NCBI GenBank assembly: GCA_026391695.1
Contig: JAPLDP010000035.1
Location: 16,138 to 80,137, forward strand
Direction of reading: 5' to 3'
Source: Bacteroidota bacterium
Lineage (GTDB): Bacteria > Bacteroidota > Bacteroidia > Bacteroidales > JAGONC01
Length of the DNA stretch: 64,000 nt
Shown here: one piece after another, positions 53,207 to 63,659 of the stretch
Layout: the number at the start of each line of letters is the position of its first letter
Numbering within the stretch: position 1 is the first letter of the stretch
The notes under the pieces: model-generated
The model's database searches: none
What the model saw: the letters and a program-made list of their open reading frames with translations, nothing else
What the model was told of the DNA's origin: nothing
Position numbers and translations under genes: made by a program

Positions 53207-54193
53207 CTACTTTCCAAACTTCTGTGGTTTGAACGCTTTATTTATCAATGGCACAAATCCATTCATTATCAGGATTGCAAAGGATACGCCTTCAGGATAT
53301 GAACCCCAGATACGTATCAGGACAGTAATGATGCCGCATCCGGCACCAAAGATCAGCATTCCGCCGGCAGACATGGGTGAACTGACCAGGTCGGTGGCCA
53401 TAAAGAACACGCCAAGCAGCATGCCGCCTGTAATAATGTGAAACAACGGATCAACGTATATCGTGGGATCAATGAGCCATAACAATCCTGAAAAAAGGAT
53501 CACTGCGCCCAGATAGGCTACCGGCACATGCCAGGTGATAATCTTACGGAATAAAAGATAGATGGCTCCCAGAATCAGCGCGATGGCTGATACTTCGCCC
53601 AGTGATCCACCCCGGTTTCCAAGCAGTTCGCTGATATAATCAGGCATTTGTGAAGTTAGCTCTGCGACGGTTTTACCGGCTTTGAGGCCTTCCTTGAGGA
53701 TGCCGAGAGTCGTCGGTCCGGTTATGGCATCAGTCAAATGCGGGGCAAACAACGGGTTAGGCACAGGCCAGGTGGTCATATTCACCGGGAATGATATCAG
53801 CAGGAAAACACGGCCTACCAAAGCCGGATTAAAAATATTCTTACCCAGTCCGCCAAAGGCCATTTTCCCCACACCAATAGCTATTAATGCCCCAACAATT
53901 AGCATCCATACAGGCAGGTTGCTCGGTACATTAAAAGCAAGAAGGATACCTGTGACAACCGCTGAGCCATCAGTGATAGTTATTTCGCCTTTAAGCAAAA
54001 ATTTTTGAATGAGATACTCGAACAGCATGCATGCTGCAACAGAAATCAACGTCAGGATAAGCGCCTGATAACCAAAAAAATAAATCGACACCAGGAAGGC
54101 AGGAATAAGGGCGTAAACCACACCGAACATGATCTTTTGTACTGATTGTCCGCTGTGTATATGTGGCGAACCGGATATTGTGAGAACTGCCAT
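53207..54193 (-). CDS. rnfD: Rnf complex subunit D
   Basis: 328 residues, about nine membrane helices. AITGPTTLGILKEG near residue 155 is the site where FMN is bound covalently through Thr, AFGGLGKNIFNPALVGRVFLL is the conserved NPA segment, and GMLIFGAGCGIITVLIRIWGSYPEGVSFAILIMN is broken into the last helices. With RnfG it forms the membrane flavin path. It lies 3 bases after rnfC. Confidence 0.94.
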   Translation of the reverse strand: MAVLTISGSPHIHSGQSVQKIMFGVVYALIPAFLVSIYFFGYQALILTLISVAACMLFEYLIQKFLLKGEITITDGSAVVTGILLAFNVPSNLPVWMLIVGALIAIGVGKMAFGGLGKNIFNPALVGRVFLLISFPVNMTTWPVPNPLFAPHLTDAITGPTTLGILKEGLKAGKTVAELTSQMPDYISELLGNRGGSLGEVSAIALILGAIYLLFRKIITWHVPVAYLGAVILFSGLLWLIDPTIYVDPLFHIITGGMLLGVFFMATDLVSSPMSAGGMLIFGAGCGIITVLIRIWGSYPEGVSFAILIMNGFVPLINKAFKPQKFGK

Positions 54194-54196
54194 AAT

Positions 54197-55531
54197 TTAT
54201 TTTTTTCCTCTGTTTCTTATATTCTGACCGACCTGGAATTTTCCCAACCTGATATAGTCGAGCAAGGGTCTACCTGAAGGACAAATATAATGACATGACC
54301 CGCATTCGATGCAATCCATCACCCGGTGCTTTTCAGCTGTGTCATGCTCCTCATGTGCAACAAGCTGGGCCAGAAGATAAGGTTCAAGTCCCATGGGACA
54401 GACCCCAATGCACTTTGCACAACGAATACAATTTTGAACCCTGACACGCTTCGATTCCTGCTCCGGAAAGATCAGGAAGCCCGAAGAACCTTTCACCACC
54501 GGCACATCGGGTGATGTCAGGGCTTTTCCCATCATAGGCCCACCGCTGAGGATTTTACCGGTATTGTCAGGAAGACCTCCGGCAGCAATGAGAAGATCTG
54601 ACAAAGGAGTTCCTATTCTCACCCAAAAATTGGATGGCTGACTGACGGATATTCCCGTCACTGTTACTACACGTTCAATTAAGGGTTTATTCTTCTGAAC
54701 AGCTTCATAAACCGCATAAGCCGTACCCACATTATTAACAACGCAGCCAACTTCCACAGGCAACTTACCGGATGGGACTTCCCTTCCTGTGAGGGCTTTT
54801 ATCAATTGCTTTTCTCCCCCCTGGGGATATTTTACCTTTAATGCCTGGACTTCAATACCTTCGAAATGACCCGCCAGTTCCTTCATATAGGCAATGGCGT
54901 CGATTTTATTATTTTCTATACCGACGATACATTTTTTCACATTCAATCCTTTCATAAGGATGGATGCCCCCACGAGGATCTCTTCTCCCTTCTCCAGCAT
55001 CAGGCGGTGGTCGGCAGTCAGAAATGGTTCACACTCCACACCATTAATGATGAGCAGCTCAGCCTTTTTGCCTTCAGGCACCATGAGTTTAACATGTGAG
55101 GGGAATGTAGCTCCGCCCATACCCACAATGCCCATCTGAAAAATCCTATCAATGATCTCCTTTGATGTAAACCTGATGTCCCTGTTAATTTCCTGGCTCC
55201 TGTCAATGGATTCTTCCCAGTTATCATCACTCACATCGATAAATACTGCTTCTCTCCTGTAGCCGCTTTGGTCGATGACTTCATCAACCTTAACTACTGT
55301 ACCGGAGACTGAGGAGTGAACGTTGGAGGAGATAAAAGCTTCTCCTTTAGCAATAAGTTGGCCGGTCTTCACTGTATCACCCTTTTTGACCATGACTTTA
55401 GCCGTGGCGCCCATGCTTTGCGACAGTGGTATATACACTTTTTTTGGCAGTCCAGGGATTTCCAGTGGTTGTTTTGCAGATAGCTTATTTTCTGCCGGAT
55501 GGATACCCCCGAGTTTAAATGTTTTCAACAT
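54197..55531 (-). CDS. rnfC: Rnf complex subunit C
   Basis: 444 residues from the ATG at 55531, which has a good ribosome-binding sequence (GGAGG, 4 bases away); the longer frame is excluded. N-terminal GGIHPAENKLSA and PLSQSMGATAKVMVKKGD, a Rossmann-like FMN/NADH part (GIVGMGGATFPSHVK, NGVECEPFLTADHRLM), and two ferredoxin clusters CIRCAKCIGVCPMGLEP and CIECGSCHYICPSGRP. It is the cytoplasmic NAD-side subunit. Overlaps the 3' end of rnfB by 7 bases. Confidence 0.95.
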   Translation of the reverse strand: MLKTFKLGGIHPAENKLSAKQPLEIPGLPKKVYIPLSQSMGATAKVMVKKGDTVKTGQLIAKGEAFISSNVHSSVSGTVVKVDEVIDQSGYRREAVFIDVSDDNWEESIDRSQEINRDIRFTSKEIIDRIFQMGIVGMGGATFPSHVKLMVPEGKKAELLIINGVECEPFLTADHRLMLEKGEEILVGASILMKGLNVKKCIVGIENNKIDAIAYMKELAGHFEGIEVQALKVKYPQGGEKQLIKALTGREVPSGKLPVEVGCVVNNVGTAYAVYEAVQKNKPLIERVVTVTGISVSQPSNFWVRIGTPLSDLLIAAGGLPDNTGKILSGGPMMGKALTSPDVPVVKGSSGFLIFPEQESKRVRVQNCIRCAKCIGVCPMGLEPYLLAQLVAHEEHDTAEKHRVMDCIECGSCHYICPSGRPLLDYIRLGKFQVGQNIRNRGKK

Positions 55532-56394
55532 ATGACCTCCACTTTCTTTTCCGTCTCCGGTGCTTTTTCCTTTCTTGGCGGGAAGTTTATTTCTTGGATA
55601 GCAAAAGTCGGGCATTCAGGGGCACATTTCCGGCAGAGTGTGCATTTGTTAAAATCGATATAAGCCAGGTTTTTCTCCAGGGTGATGGCATCGAACCTGC
55701 ATACCTTAACACATGCACCGCAGCCAATGCAGGCCACTTTACAGTTTTTCCTGGCTACACCGCCTTTTTCCTCGTTTATGCAGGAGACAAAGATTCTCCG
55801 GTTTTTAGGTCCCTTATTTCTGAGTTCTATAATAAGACGGGGGCAGGCTTTAACGCAAGCGCCACAGGCCACACATTTATCTTCGATGATCACCGGCAGG
55901 CCGGATTCAGCGTCCATATACATGGCATCGAACTGGCACGATCTTACGCAATCGCCCAGACCGAGACAGCCAAAAGGGCATCCGCTTTCACCAGCATACA
56001 AGTTATGGGCAAAAGCACATGTTGCAGCACCGTCGAAATACACTTTCCTTGGTGCATTCTCAACAGAGCCGTTGCAGCGTAAAACAGCGACTTTCAAAGC
56101 TACCTTACCAACTTCGTAGCCAAGGATTTCGCCAACTCGTTTCATCACCTCATTGCCACCAACCGGACAGAAGAAACCATCCAGCTTGTCGGCATGGACC
56201 AATGCCTCTGCAAAATTCCTGCACCCTGCATAACCACATCCTCCGCAATTTGCTCCGGGCAGCGATACTTCAACAAGATCAATATTCGAATCTTCGATAA
56301 CTTTGAATTTCTGAGCAATAAAATAGAGGACGACCGCCGAAACAATGCCAATAGCACTCAGAACAACCACAGCAAAAATCAATACACTGCTCAC
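55525..56394 (-). CDS. rnfB: Rnf complex subunit B (poly-ferredoxin)
   Basis: 289 residues, start GTG (56392-56394) after AGGAG. One N-terminal helix, then the 4Fe-4S domain NCGGCGYAGC, and ferredoxin sites GCLGLGDCVRSC, CVACGACVKACP, CIGCGACVKVC and CTLCRKCAPECP. It accepts electrons from reduced ferredoxin and passes them to the membrane subunits. First gene of the rnfBCDGEA operon; a -7 box TACTTTTG lies 67 bases upstream. Confidence 0.95.
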   Translation of the reverse strand: MSSVLIFAVVVLSAIGIVSAVVLYFIAQKFKVIEDSNIDLVEVSLPGANCGGCGYAGCRNFAEALVHADKLDGFFCPVGGNEVMKRVGEILGYEVGKVALKVAVLRCNGSVENAPRKVYFDGAATCAFAHNLYAGESGCPFGCLGLGDCVRSCQFDAMYMDAESGLPVIIEDKCVACGACVKACPRLIIELRNKGPKNRRIFVSCINEEKGGVARKNCKVACIGCGACVKVCRFDAITLEKNLAYIDFNKCTLCRKCAPECPTFAIQEINFPPRKEKAPETEKKVEVIC

Positions 56395-56460
56395 TTTTAA
56401 CTCCTTTCAGGTTTCACAAACAACCCAAATACCAGTGTTATTTCTTTAACAAATGACCGA

Positions 56461-56468
56461 CAAAAGTA
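56461..56468 (-). promoter_or_regulatory. -7 promoter box of the rnf operon
   Basis: On the minus strand it reads TACTTTTG (TAnnTTTG), 67 bases upstream of the rnfB start. A -33 TTTG occurs only at a 24-base distance, so the match is partial. Confidence 0.4.
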
Positions 56469-56572
56469 AAAACAAATGAAGAATTTACCATCCAAAACCA
56501 TATATTTTTTAGGGGAAAGGAAAGATTCTGAGTGAAAGACCTTTTTTTCTTTAATTCCTTTAATGAATGGCC

Positions 56573-57793
56573 TCAGGCCTCAATTATAATATAGTAAATC
56601 ACTCCCAGGTATTTGCCCTGATACGTCATCGGACAGCAATAAAAGGTTCCTGTATTGCCTTCCAGGAGAGTCTGTTTAAACGTCGCCTCAGTTCTGTTCA
56701 CGACGGCATCATAGAAAGATTTCTCTTGCAGATCTTCGGGTTTGACCGGGTAATTTTTCAGACTGTGTGATGGCGGGTATCCAAACTGGCATGTCACGGT
56801 TGAATCGGTATATTCAATGGCATATACCTTATGAGCTGCGTAAAAGGATTGAAAATAAATAAGTGCTTCCTCCTTATTGCCCCGGGCAACAAGGGATAAG
56901 AAATCTTCATTGCCAGCCAATGCTTTCAAATCATCAGCAGCTGTTTTCAATCCAAGATCTTTTACCGTTCTTTTTACATCGTGTTCTCCTATGGGTTTGA
57001 TCAATACGATCTTCCATTCATTGCCATAGGTGTCGATTGTTGTCCAGAAAGCCTCGTTAGTCACAGGTTTTTCCAGACCATGACCGAGGAAATTATAAGT
57101 AGCACTGCCATCCTTCTCCTCTGCAATTCTGGCAGCTGTTTTCAGGGATTCTGTATAAGACTTGTATAAGGGATCGGTAAATAAATTCCTGCCTATTTCT
57201 TCAGTGTCATAATCATAGAGAATAACTCCATCCTGTTGCATCACCCAAATATCGACTGGAACGCCTTCAATAACCGGTGTGATAATATTTTTAAGGAACG
57301 ACTCCGGCCGGATGAGCATTGTGGTGATACCTGTAAATTCATTTGATGCAGATATGACAGGATAAGCCAGAACAATTGCCTGAAAACCTTCTACTGCAGT
57401 AAATGCCGAACTTAACACAGGTTTTTTTGTTTGTTTTACTTTAACAATATGCTCTTGTTTACTGATATCTATGCCTTCTGATCCCTTATATGTATCGGGC
57501 ACGATTACACATAGGACACCCTCGGGTGTAATGGTTGCAATTTCTATCACCGAATTTATTTTCCCAAATTCATTACGAAGAATATTCCTGGCTTTTTCTG
57601 AATCAATCGCGACACTGGTGAGTTTTTTTGAAATGGCACTCATACTCGTATCCATTTGCCGGATGACCTGAAAAATCTGATCAGTCGCATTTTCAAGGAC
57701 CACAGGGAGTTCGACCCTCTTACTTTTGCAGGATGAGAACATTAATGCAATTGCTGTCAAGCATAAAAATGATACAATAAATAGTCTTTTCAT
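56573..57793 (-). CDS. Cache-domain lipoprotein
   Basis: 406 residues. Signal peptide with lipobox MFSSC (Cys22). Residues 35-270 show a double-Cache layout: a long helix with NATDQIFQVIRQMDTSMSAISKKL, then EIATITPEGVLCVIVPDTYKG, AYPVISASNEFTGITTMLIRPE, VMQQDGVILYDYDTEEIGRNLF and FWTTIDTYGNEWKIVLIKPIG. The rest has FYAAHKVYAIEYTDSTVTCQ. No membrane helix, kinase, GGDEF or chemotaxis domain follows, so it is a stand-alone periplasmic or outer-membrane sensor-type protein. It lies upstream of rnf on the same strand, 178 bases away, and may pass a ligand signal to a partner elsewhere. Confidence 0.78.
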   Translation of the reverse strand: MKRLFIVSFLCLTAIALMFSSCKSKRVELPVVLENATDQIFQVIRQMDTSMSAISKKLTSVAIDSEKARNILRNEFGKINSVIEIATITPEGVLCVIVPDTYKGSEGIDISKQEHIVKVKQTKKPVLSSAFTAVEGFQAIVLAYPVISASNEFTGITTMLIRPESFLKNIITPVIEGVPVDIWVMQQDGVILYDYDTEEIGRNLFTDPLYKSYTESLKTAARIAEEKDGSATYNFLGHGLEKPVTNEAFWTTIDTYGNEWKIVLIKPIGEHDVKRTVKDLGLKTAADDLKALAGNEDFLSLVARGNKEEALIYFQSFYAAHKVYAIEYTDSTVTCQFGYPPSHSLKNYPVKPEDLQEKSFYDAVVNRTEATFKQTLLEGNTGTFYCCPMTYQGKYLGVIYYIIIEA

Positions 57794-58043
57794 AGTGAGT
57801 AAAAGTTAAAAATATCAGTAAATTTAAGAATATCTTTCAGGCGATGCAACTATATTTTTTATTTTAACTCAATGGCTTTTATGATCACAATTTCTACCTT
57901 TACTACCATTAATATTGGAGAAAGCGAAATGACTGTCAGAAATGCAAATATCTCTCATGATTCAAACATGCCTAGCTTGACTATCAACCTTTTAGGGTTA
58001 AACCTCAGACGTATAAATTAATACTCACCAAACTATTCTCATA

Positions 58044-59711
58044 ATGAAACGAATTGTCGCCTTATTACTTGTTTTGTTCTCTATTTATGAACCCCATGTT
58101 TTCGCACAACAGGAGAACTCACAAACAAAGGGCATCTAAGCCATCACACGCGAAGTGGTAAAAGGTCAGCTGGATTTTCTCTCTTCCGACTGGACCGAAG
58201 GCCGTGAAACTGGTGAAAAAGGGATGTTCATGGCTGCCGATTATATTGCCAGCATGTTCATGGTTTATGGACTTAAACCTGCCGGAGATATTGAATGGAA
58301 ATATCCCCGCTGGTTTGATGACGACGATGGGGATAGACCTCAAAAAAACATCACTTATTTCCAGAATTTCAATTTAATTCGTTATAAACCTGCTGATATA
58401 CAAGAATTTAGTATTATTCCGGCAAAAAATATTTCTAATAATGAAATCACTTTCAATTACAAAACCGATTTTAAAGTCTGGCCGGGAGCAACCGGATTTA
58501 CCTATACCGGACCAGTTGTATTTGTGGGATACGGGCTAATTGATCATGATAGAAACTACGATGACTACCAGGGAATTGATGTGAAGGGAAAGGTGGTTAT
58601 GAGATTGGAAGGATTCCCGGGACACAATGATACGACTTCGGCAGCATGGCAGATATTCAAGGATCTGCCGGAAGACTGGCATACATCCCCTCTTTATAAA
58701 AAAGATGATTTTGCTGCAGAGAAAGGCGTTGTGGCAGTGATTGAAATATCCGCAAAAGGCGATATGTCAGGTTCATGGGTGGTAAATTATCCTTTCCGGT
58801 ATAAAACCGACTATTATGAAGGTGATAAACCTCTCCCAAGAGATGAGTGGGAATGGATCATTGCCACAGATTCCATAGATCAGCGTCCTGCCCGGATAAC
58901 TCTTTCACGAAGATCAATCAACGCCCTGCTAATGAATTCCGGGGTCAATATTGAGGATTTTGAGAAAAAAACAGCAGAAACACCCAAACCCAATCCAACA
59001 TTTCTTAAGGAAACATCAATAAAGCTCAAAGTGAATGTCACGTCAGAACTGGTGAAAGCGAGGAATGTTCTTGGACTGATAAAAGGTGAAGATACCACAT
59101 CCTATATTGTCGTGGGCGCACATTATGATCATCTGGGAAAGATTGACGGATATATTTTCAATGGAGCCGATGATAATGCATCAGGCACCGTAGGGGTAAT
59201 GACTCTTGCCAAAGCATGGATGGCAACAGGTATAAAGCCAGAAACAAATATCCTGTTCGCTGCATGGACAGGTGAGGAAAAGGGACTTTGTGGGAGCGAG
59301 TATTTTGTTAATTATTCCAGGATAAAGCCTGAGGAGATCGGTTTTAATCTGAATCTGGATATGATCTCGCGTGATACAGAAGATGATACACTCGGATTGC
59401 AGGTCGAAGCTATGTATCCTAAGGGAAATGATACTCTGAAGGCTCTGATCAGCCGTAATAATGAGGAAGGTGGATTAGGATTAAAGATTGATTGGAGACC
59501 TACAGTCGGGATAAATGAAGGCAGCGACCACTCCCCTTTTGCTGAAAAAAAGATCCCCTTTATTTATTATATGGCAGCTTTTCACCCTGAGTACCATCAG
59601 CCCTCTGATGAAACCAATAAGGTGGATTACGACAAGATGACCCGCATCATACGCCTTAGTTTCCTCAACTTATTGGATATCAATGCAATGGATTTGCCAG
59701 GTAAGAAATAA
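58044..59711 (+). pseudogene. M28-family zinc peptidase interrupted by a TAA after the signal peptide
   Basis: From ATG 58044 the frame encodes a signal peptide (MKRIVALLLVLFSIYEP, then VFAQQ) and 31 codons, then TAA at 58137-58139; the same frame continues open from 58140 to 59711 (555 codons in all). The mature part is intact: AHYDHLG, GADDNASG, WTGEEKGLCGSEYF, NLDMISRD and HPEYHQPSDE give the M28 zinc ligands and catalytic Glu. It would be an exported aminopeptidase. The only later starts are GTG 58155 or internal ATGs, which lack the signal peptide. The alternatives are nonsense mutation, readthrough, or a base error. Confidence 0.8.
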
Positions 59712-59759
59712 TTACTAACAGCCATTCGTTGAAGGTATGTTATGACCTGGCAGCCAGCG

Positions 59760-62114
59760 TTAATTGATCACGACCTTTTCTATATATACAGAATTTCCTC
59801 CCTGTACTTTAAGGAAATAAATACCCTTTGGCAAACCACTCACTTTAAAGGTCTTCACCAAGTGACCGGATGGGTTGTCGGCTTCCTCATTCATAACAAC
59901 TTCGCCGAGTTGGTTTAAAACAACAACCTGCAAGCTGTTACTTTTTTCATGATCAAGATAAAGAGTAAACTCTCCCTTGCTTGGATTGGGTATGATTTTA
60001 ATACCCGTTTTCCCGATGTTTGTATTATCAATTCCGGAACAAATGACCAATGTAATGGTGATCTTATCCTCTGCAGTCTCCTCGCAGAGTGCAAGAGGAT
60101 TAGCCGTAAGAGTCAATTTAACCGAACCCGCTTCAATATCACCGGCTCCTGGTGTATAGGTGGGATTTAAGACCAAATTATTATCAAAGGTTCCGTCGCC
60201 GGCTGTAGTCCAGAATACTGATGATGCATCAGCAGCAGAGCCATCCAGTGTTATGGTGGCGTCGTTGCAGATAGTGGTATCGGCACCGGCATTGCATTCA
60301 GGCAGTCTGATAATGATAACTGCGATACTATCCTGATCAGTTAAACTGGGTAGGAATCCATTGGCATCGATCCACAAAGTGAATCCGCCGGTGGCAATAT
60401 CCTCAATCCCGCGTATATATACCTGATTCATAGCGACAGGAGGATCCGGAATAAAACGTCCGTCGCCACTGGTCGACCACAAAACAGAGCTGATATATTC
60501 GCCGGAGGCATGGGCAGTGAACAGGGTATTCTCGCACATGGATGTGTCACTACCTGCTTCGACATGAGGTGGCAGCATAGGAGCAAAATTGAACTGGCCT
60601 ATGCGGGTTCGCCAACCTCCCCCCATGTATTCCTGTGTATACCAGAATGTTGTGTCATCGATAGGGTCGACAGTCATACATGAATAATCACCCCACCGAT
60701 CAATGCCTGACTGTGAGCCAGTACCTGCCATAAGCTCCAATTCAGAAAAATTCATTTCACCCAGCGGTGCATCAGCAGAACGTCCGGTGTATCTTACGGA
60801 TGGATGTGTAGTAGAACTGGATACGGTATAACCCAGGGCGATAGTCCCATTGGCATTTATCGCAACACTGCCCATCCAGCGATTCTCAGCATCCGGAGAA
60901 TAAGTTCCCTGCTGATAGATGTACCAGTTTCCGGCATCTTTCCGCATTTCATACCAGCGGATACCGGCATGATTACTAACGTTGACGGTATGATTGATCA
61001 CCATGGTTTCATGATCCGCAAATTTCCTGTATTGGAGACGGTTCATGAGGCGATCGCTAATGGCATCCAACTGTGTTCCGGTTTCCGGCTGTGATATACC
61101 CTCAATATCCGGATTAAAAGGGTCAGTATCCAATGAGGCAACCTCTGTCAATGTCGAATTTTCGGTATTGGACCAGTCAACCTGCAATGAATAAATATCC
61201 AGGCTTTGATCATTCCATGTATCCAATGCAGCCAAATAGTTCGGGGTACCGGCGGCAGGAACAGGTCCATCCAGGTCGGCAGGCATCATGCTCCAGGCCT
61301 CAAGTACATCAAAGTAAACCATCTGTGCATCGGGATCCCCGGCAAGCATTTTCTCCCGTTCAAAGGCAGCAACACTGGCATGGACGTCATCGCCAAACAT
61401 ATTGTACGTAGAGTAATACCCATCAGGCCAGACACTTAATTTGGGATAATCATTGAAATCAGAAAACTGAAAGGCATACCGGTTATAACTTCCCAGAGGA
61501 TCGCCGGTTTGTGAAACAGCGACCAGTTCCCAGTAGGTGCCGTCGGACGTGTAGATGGCAAATTGCGATGCAACCCAGCGGTCAGCCAAATGGTCATACA
61601 TCACCATAGGATCGCCGTCGTTAGTGCCGGTCCATGGGCCGATAAATCCGGCCCATAATGTCCTGTTATCAGCAGGTCCGTACAACTTGTTACCAGATTT
61701 GTCATAAATAGCGAACGACAGGTTGATCATCTGGAAATAATGATTGGGGCCGACATCGCCATCCGTATCGGGAGGATAACAGCTATTGACATTTCCCACT
61801 CCGTCGAAGCTTTTGAGAGGGCCGCGGGAGCTGCGATCACCCATTTTGCCCTGAATAACAGGATCGACGACACCGTGGAATTTTGCCCTGACCTCGTCGC
61901 TCACAAGGTCCCTGTCAAGTGAAGGATTTTCGATGATGCCATCCTTCCAGCTCCTGTCACGCACACCAGGTTCAACAACAGGCATATCGCGCAATGGCGG
62001 AGTCTGGTCAAAATATACCGCTTTGGAAATCCTTGTGGGTTTCAGGCTTTTATCCTGACCATTGGAAGCAATGGATATGATAATAGCAATGAGTAAAACA
62101 AGCCCTTTTCTCAT
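59760..62114 (-). CDS. Large T9SS type A sorted surface protein with SprB-like modules
   Basis: 784 residues. Signal peptide to about residue 19 (IASNGQ). Residues 90-490 form a repeat-rich body (PPDTDGDVGPNHYFQMINLSFAIYDKSG is part of it), with WAGFIGPWTGTNDGDPMVMYDHLADRW. Residues about 515-690 hold two related modules (AGSDTSMCENTLFTA then WSTSGDGRF; AGADTTICNDATITL then WTTAGDGTF) like those in gliding adhesins. The end (IIPNPSKGEFTLYL, VVVLNQLGEVV, LPKGIYFLKV) is a T9SS sorting domain. Adhesin or secreted enzyme; I recognise no catalytic motif. Confidence 0.82.
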   Translation of the reverse strand: MRKGLVLLIAIIISIASNGQDKSLKPTRISKAVYFDQTPPLRDMPVVEPGVRDRSWKDGIIENPSLDRDLVSDEVRAKFHGVVDPVIQGKMGDRSSRGPLKSFDGVGNVNSCYPPDTDGDVGPNHYFQMINLSFAIYDKSGNKLYGPADNRTLWAGFIGPWTGTNDGDPMVMYDHLADRWVASQFAIYTSDGTYWELVAVSQTGDPLGSYNRYAFQFSDFNDYPKLSVWPDGYYSTYNMFGDDVHASVAAFEREKMLAGDPDAQMVYFDVLEAWSMMPADLDGPVPAAGTPNYLAALDTWNDQSLDIYSLQVDWSNTENSTLTEVASLDTDPFNPDIEGISQPETGTQLDAISDRLMNRLQYRKFADHETMVINHTVNVSNHAGIRWYEMRKDAGNWYIYQQGTYSPDAENRWMGSVAINANGTIALGYTVSSSTTHPSVRYTGRSADAPLGEMNFSELELMAGTGSQSGIDRWGDYSCMTVDPIDDTTFWYTQEYMGGGWRTRIGQFNFAPMLPPHVEAGSDTSMCENTLFTAHASGEYISSVLWSTSGDGRFIPDPPVAMNQVYIRGIEDIATGGFTLWIDANGFLPSLTDQDSIAVIIIRLPECNAGADTTICNDATITLDGSAADASSVFWTTAGDGTFDNNLVLNPTYTPGAGDIEAGSVKLTLTANPLALCEETAEDKITITLVICSGIDNTNIGKTGIKIIPNPSKGEFTLYLDHEKSNSLQVVVLNQLGEVVMNEEADNPSGHLVKTFKVSGLPKGIYFLKVQGGNSVYIEKVVIN

Positions 62115-62362
62115 AATAAGTTGATTCAGTTTAGGTTATTTTTATGAAATTAATCCATAGGACTTTACAATAATACGCACTTTTCATACGCCAGCGTTTG
62201 TCGGACATGTATTTTTTTCGACAACCATGTGTTATAAAGCTTTCACCCGTGATAGAGCAACTCACTGACGGCTGCACCTACAGTTAAAAGCCTGGCGGAT
62301 TATGCTATGCCTCATATTTTATCAGATGGAAAATTTTAATATGGCCGTTAAGGTTCATTTGG

Positions 62363-63076
62363 CTATAGTAAATCGCAAAACCAAAATCCTTTTGTCCGTT
62401 TTTCCGATTGTAAGGTACAATTGTTATTTGTTTTGATTTCAACAGGTTTATATATTTTTCCGCCTGTTGAAAAAATAATCTTCTTATTAAAAATAGGGCC
62501 TTCAAAACAAAATGTATGAAACTCCCCATTTTCGCCGCAGGGATCAACATTTTCAGGTAGTTGTTCAATAAAATAGTTGTTAATTTCTCTTCCTACCCAC
62601 TCCTCACCAAGATATCCATCATCTGTACAACAGGTGATAGTTTTAAAATTTTGCCTGATAAAGTCATTAATGAGTAATGTAGTATCCATTTTCCATAACG
62701 GAAAAATTCCAGTCATTCCAATTTTAGCCAAATTATTTATACGATAAGCTTTTAAATCTTCCAGAAAGATATCACCAAAAATGACGTTTTCAATACCTTC
62801 TGATTTTGCTTTGATTAATGTGCTTCTCATTTTTCGTTCATACTCAGTATTTGTTCCTTTACTGAGCCATATTTTCAATAGAGGAATACCTATCGATTCA
62901 GCCTGTTTGTCTAATAATTCTTCTCTGATACCATGCATTGAGATTCGCTTGGTACTATCGTTTAGCGTTGTAAGTAAGTACCTTACGTCATATGAATCTT
63001 CTTTTAATACTTTGTACAGACAATATGAAGAATCTTTTCCCCCACTCCAACAAAGGATAGCTTTATGTTTGGCCAT
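62363..63076 (-). CDS. PP-loop ATP pyrophosphatase, diphthine-ammonia ligase (Dph6)-like
   Basis: 237 residues. PP-loop motif CWSGGKDSSYCLY at residues 9-21 for AMP-forming chemistry, then SMHGIREELLDKQAESIGIPL, NVIFGDIFLEDLKAYR, and FHTFCFEGPIFNKKI near the end, all typical of the DUF71/Dph6 family. Bacteria lack diphthamide, so the substrate must differ; B12-related amidation has been proposed for some homologues. It stands alone, followed on its left by 248 bases to the T9SS gene. Confidence 0.88.
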   Translation of the reverse strand: MAKHKAILCWSGGKDSSYCLYKVLKEDSYDVRYLLTTLNDSTKRISMHGIREELLDKQAESIGIPLLKIWLSKGTNTEYERKMRSTLIKAKSEGIENVIFGDIFLEDLKAYRINNLAKIGMTGIFPLWKMDTTLLINDFIRQNFKTITCCTDDGYLGEEWVGREINNYFIEQLPENVDPCGENGEFHTFCFEGPIFNKKIIFSTGGKIYKPVEIKTNNNCTLQSEKRTKGFWFCDLL

Positions 63077-63659
63077 TATTCATTTAATTGTTTTACTGAA
63101 CTTGCTTAGGACATCCAGGTGCAAATGCAGCAAGGCAGAAGAATATTTTTTGCTAATATAAGTTAAAACTCTTTCATAGAAATCTGATCAATACAATATT
63201 GTCATGAGGGAAAGGTTCCCAAACAATGGCTTTATCGATAATCAACCGGTTGGCAGATTATAAAGAAATCATAGCTCTTAGCAGCAATTTGCCACTTGTT
63301 GTTGCTAAGGCGGGAAGTGAGAAACAAACTCTGGCAGAAGAATGAACGCAAAGGCATCATTCAGGACGTGCATGCTGAAACGTTTCTTCGTCGGAGATAC
63401 AGCGCGGCAATCACGAGTGACCAGACTTCAATCTGAATGTTTTCTTGGTTTTTGACCAAGATAACAAAACTTGTCGTTACAAATCCCTCCTCGGTTGGGT
63501 GGTACACTTTCTGCCGCAATGTCAGGTTTTTTGAAAATCGATTTTCTATAACCGATACATTTCAACCCTCATAAGTAGTATACTTTGCTCCGGAATATTC
63601 AATCAATCAGACAACGTTAATAAGGAGGGTTTTCAGACAGTCTGACGGTCGGGTTCAGG

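Noticed and set aside
63226..63345. 39-codon plus-strand frame as a gene
   Set aside because: It has no promoter, signal peptide or recognisable similarity, and other frames in the same place are open as well.
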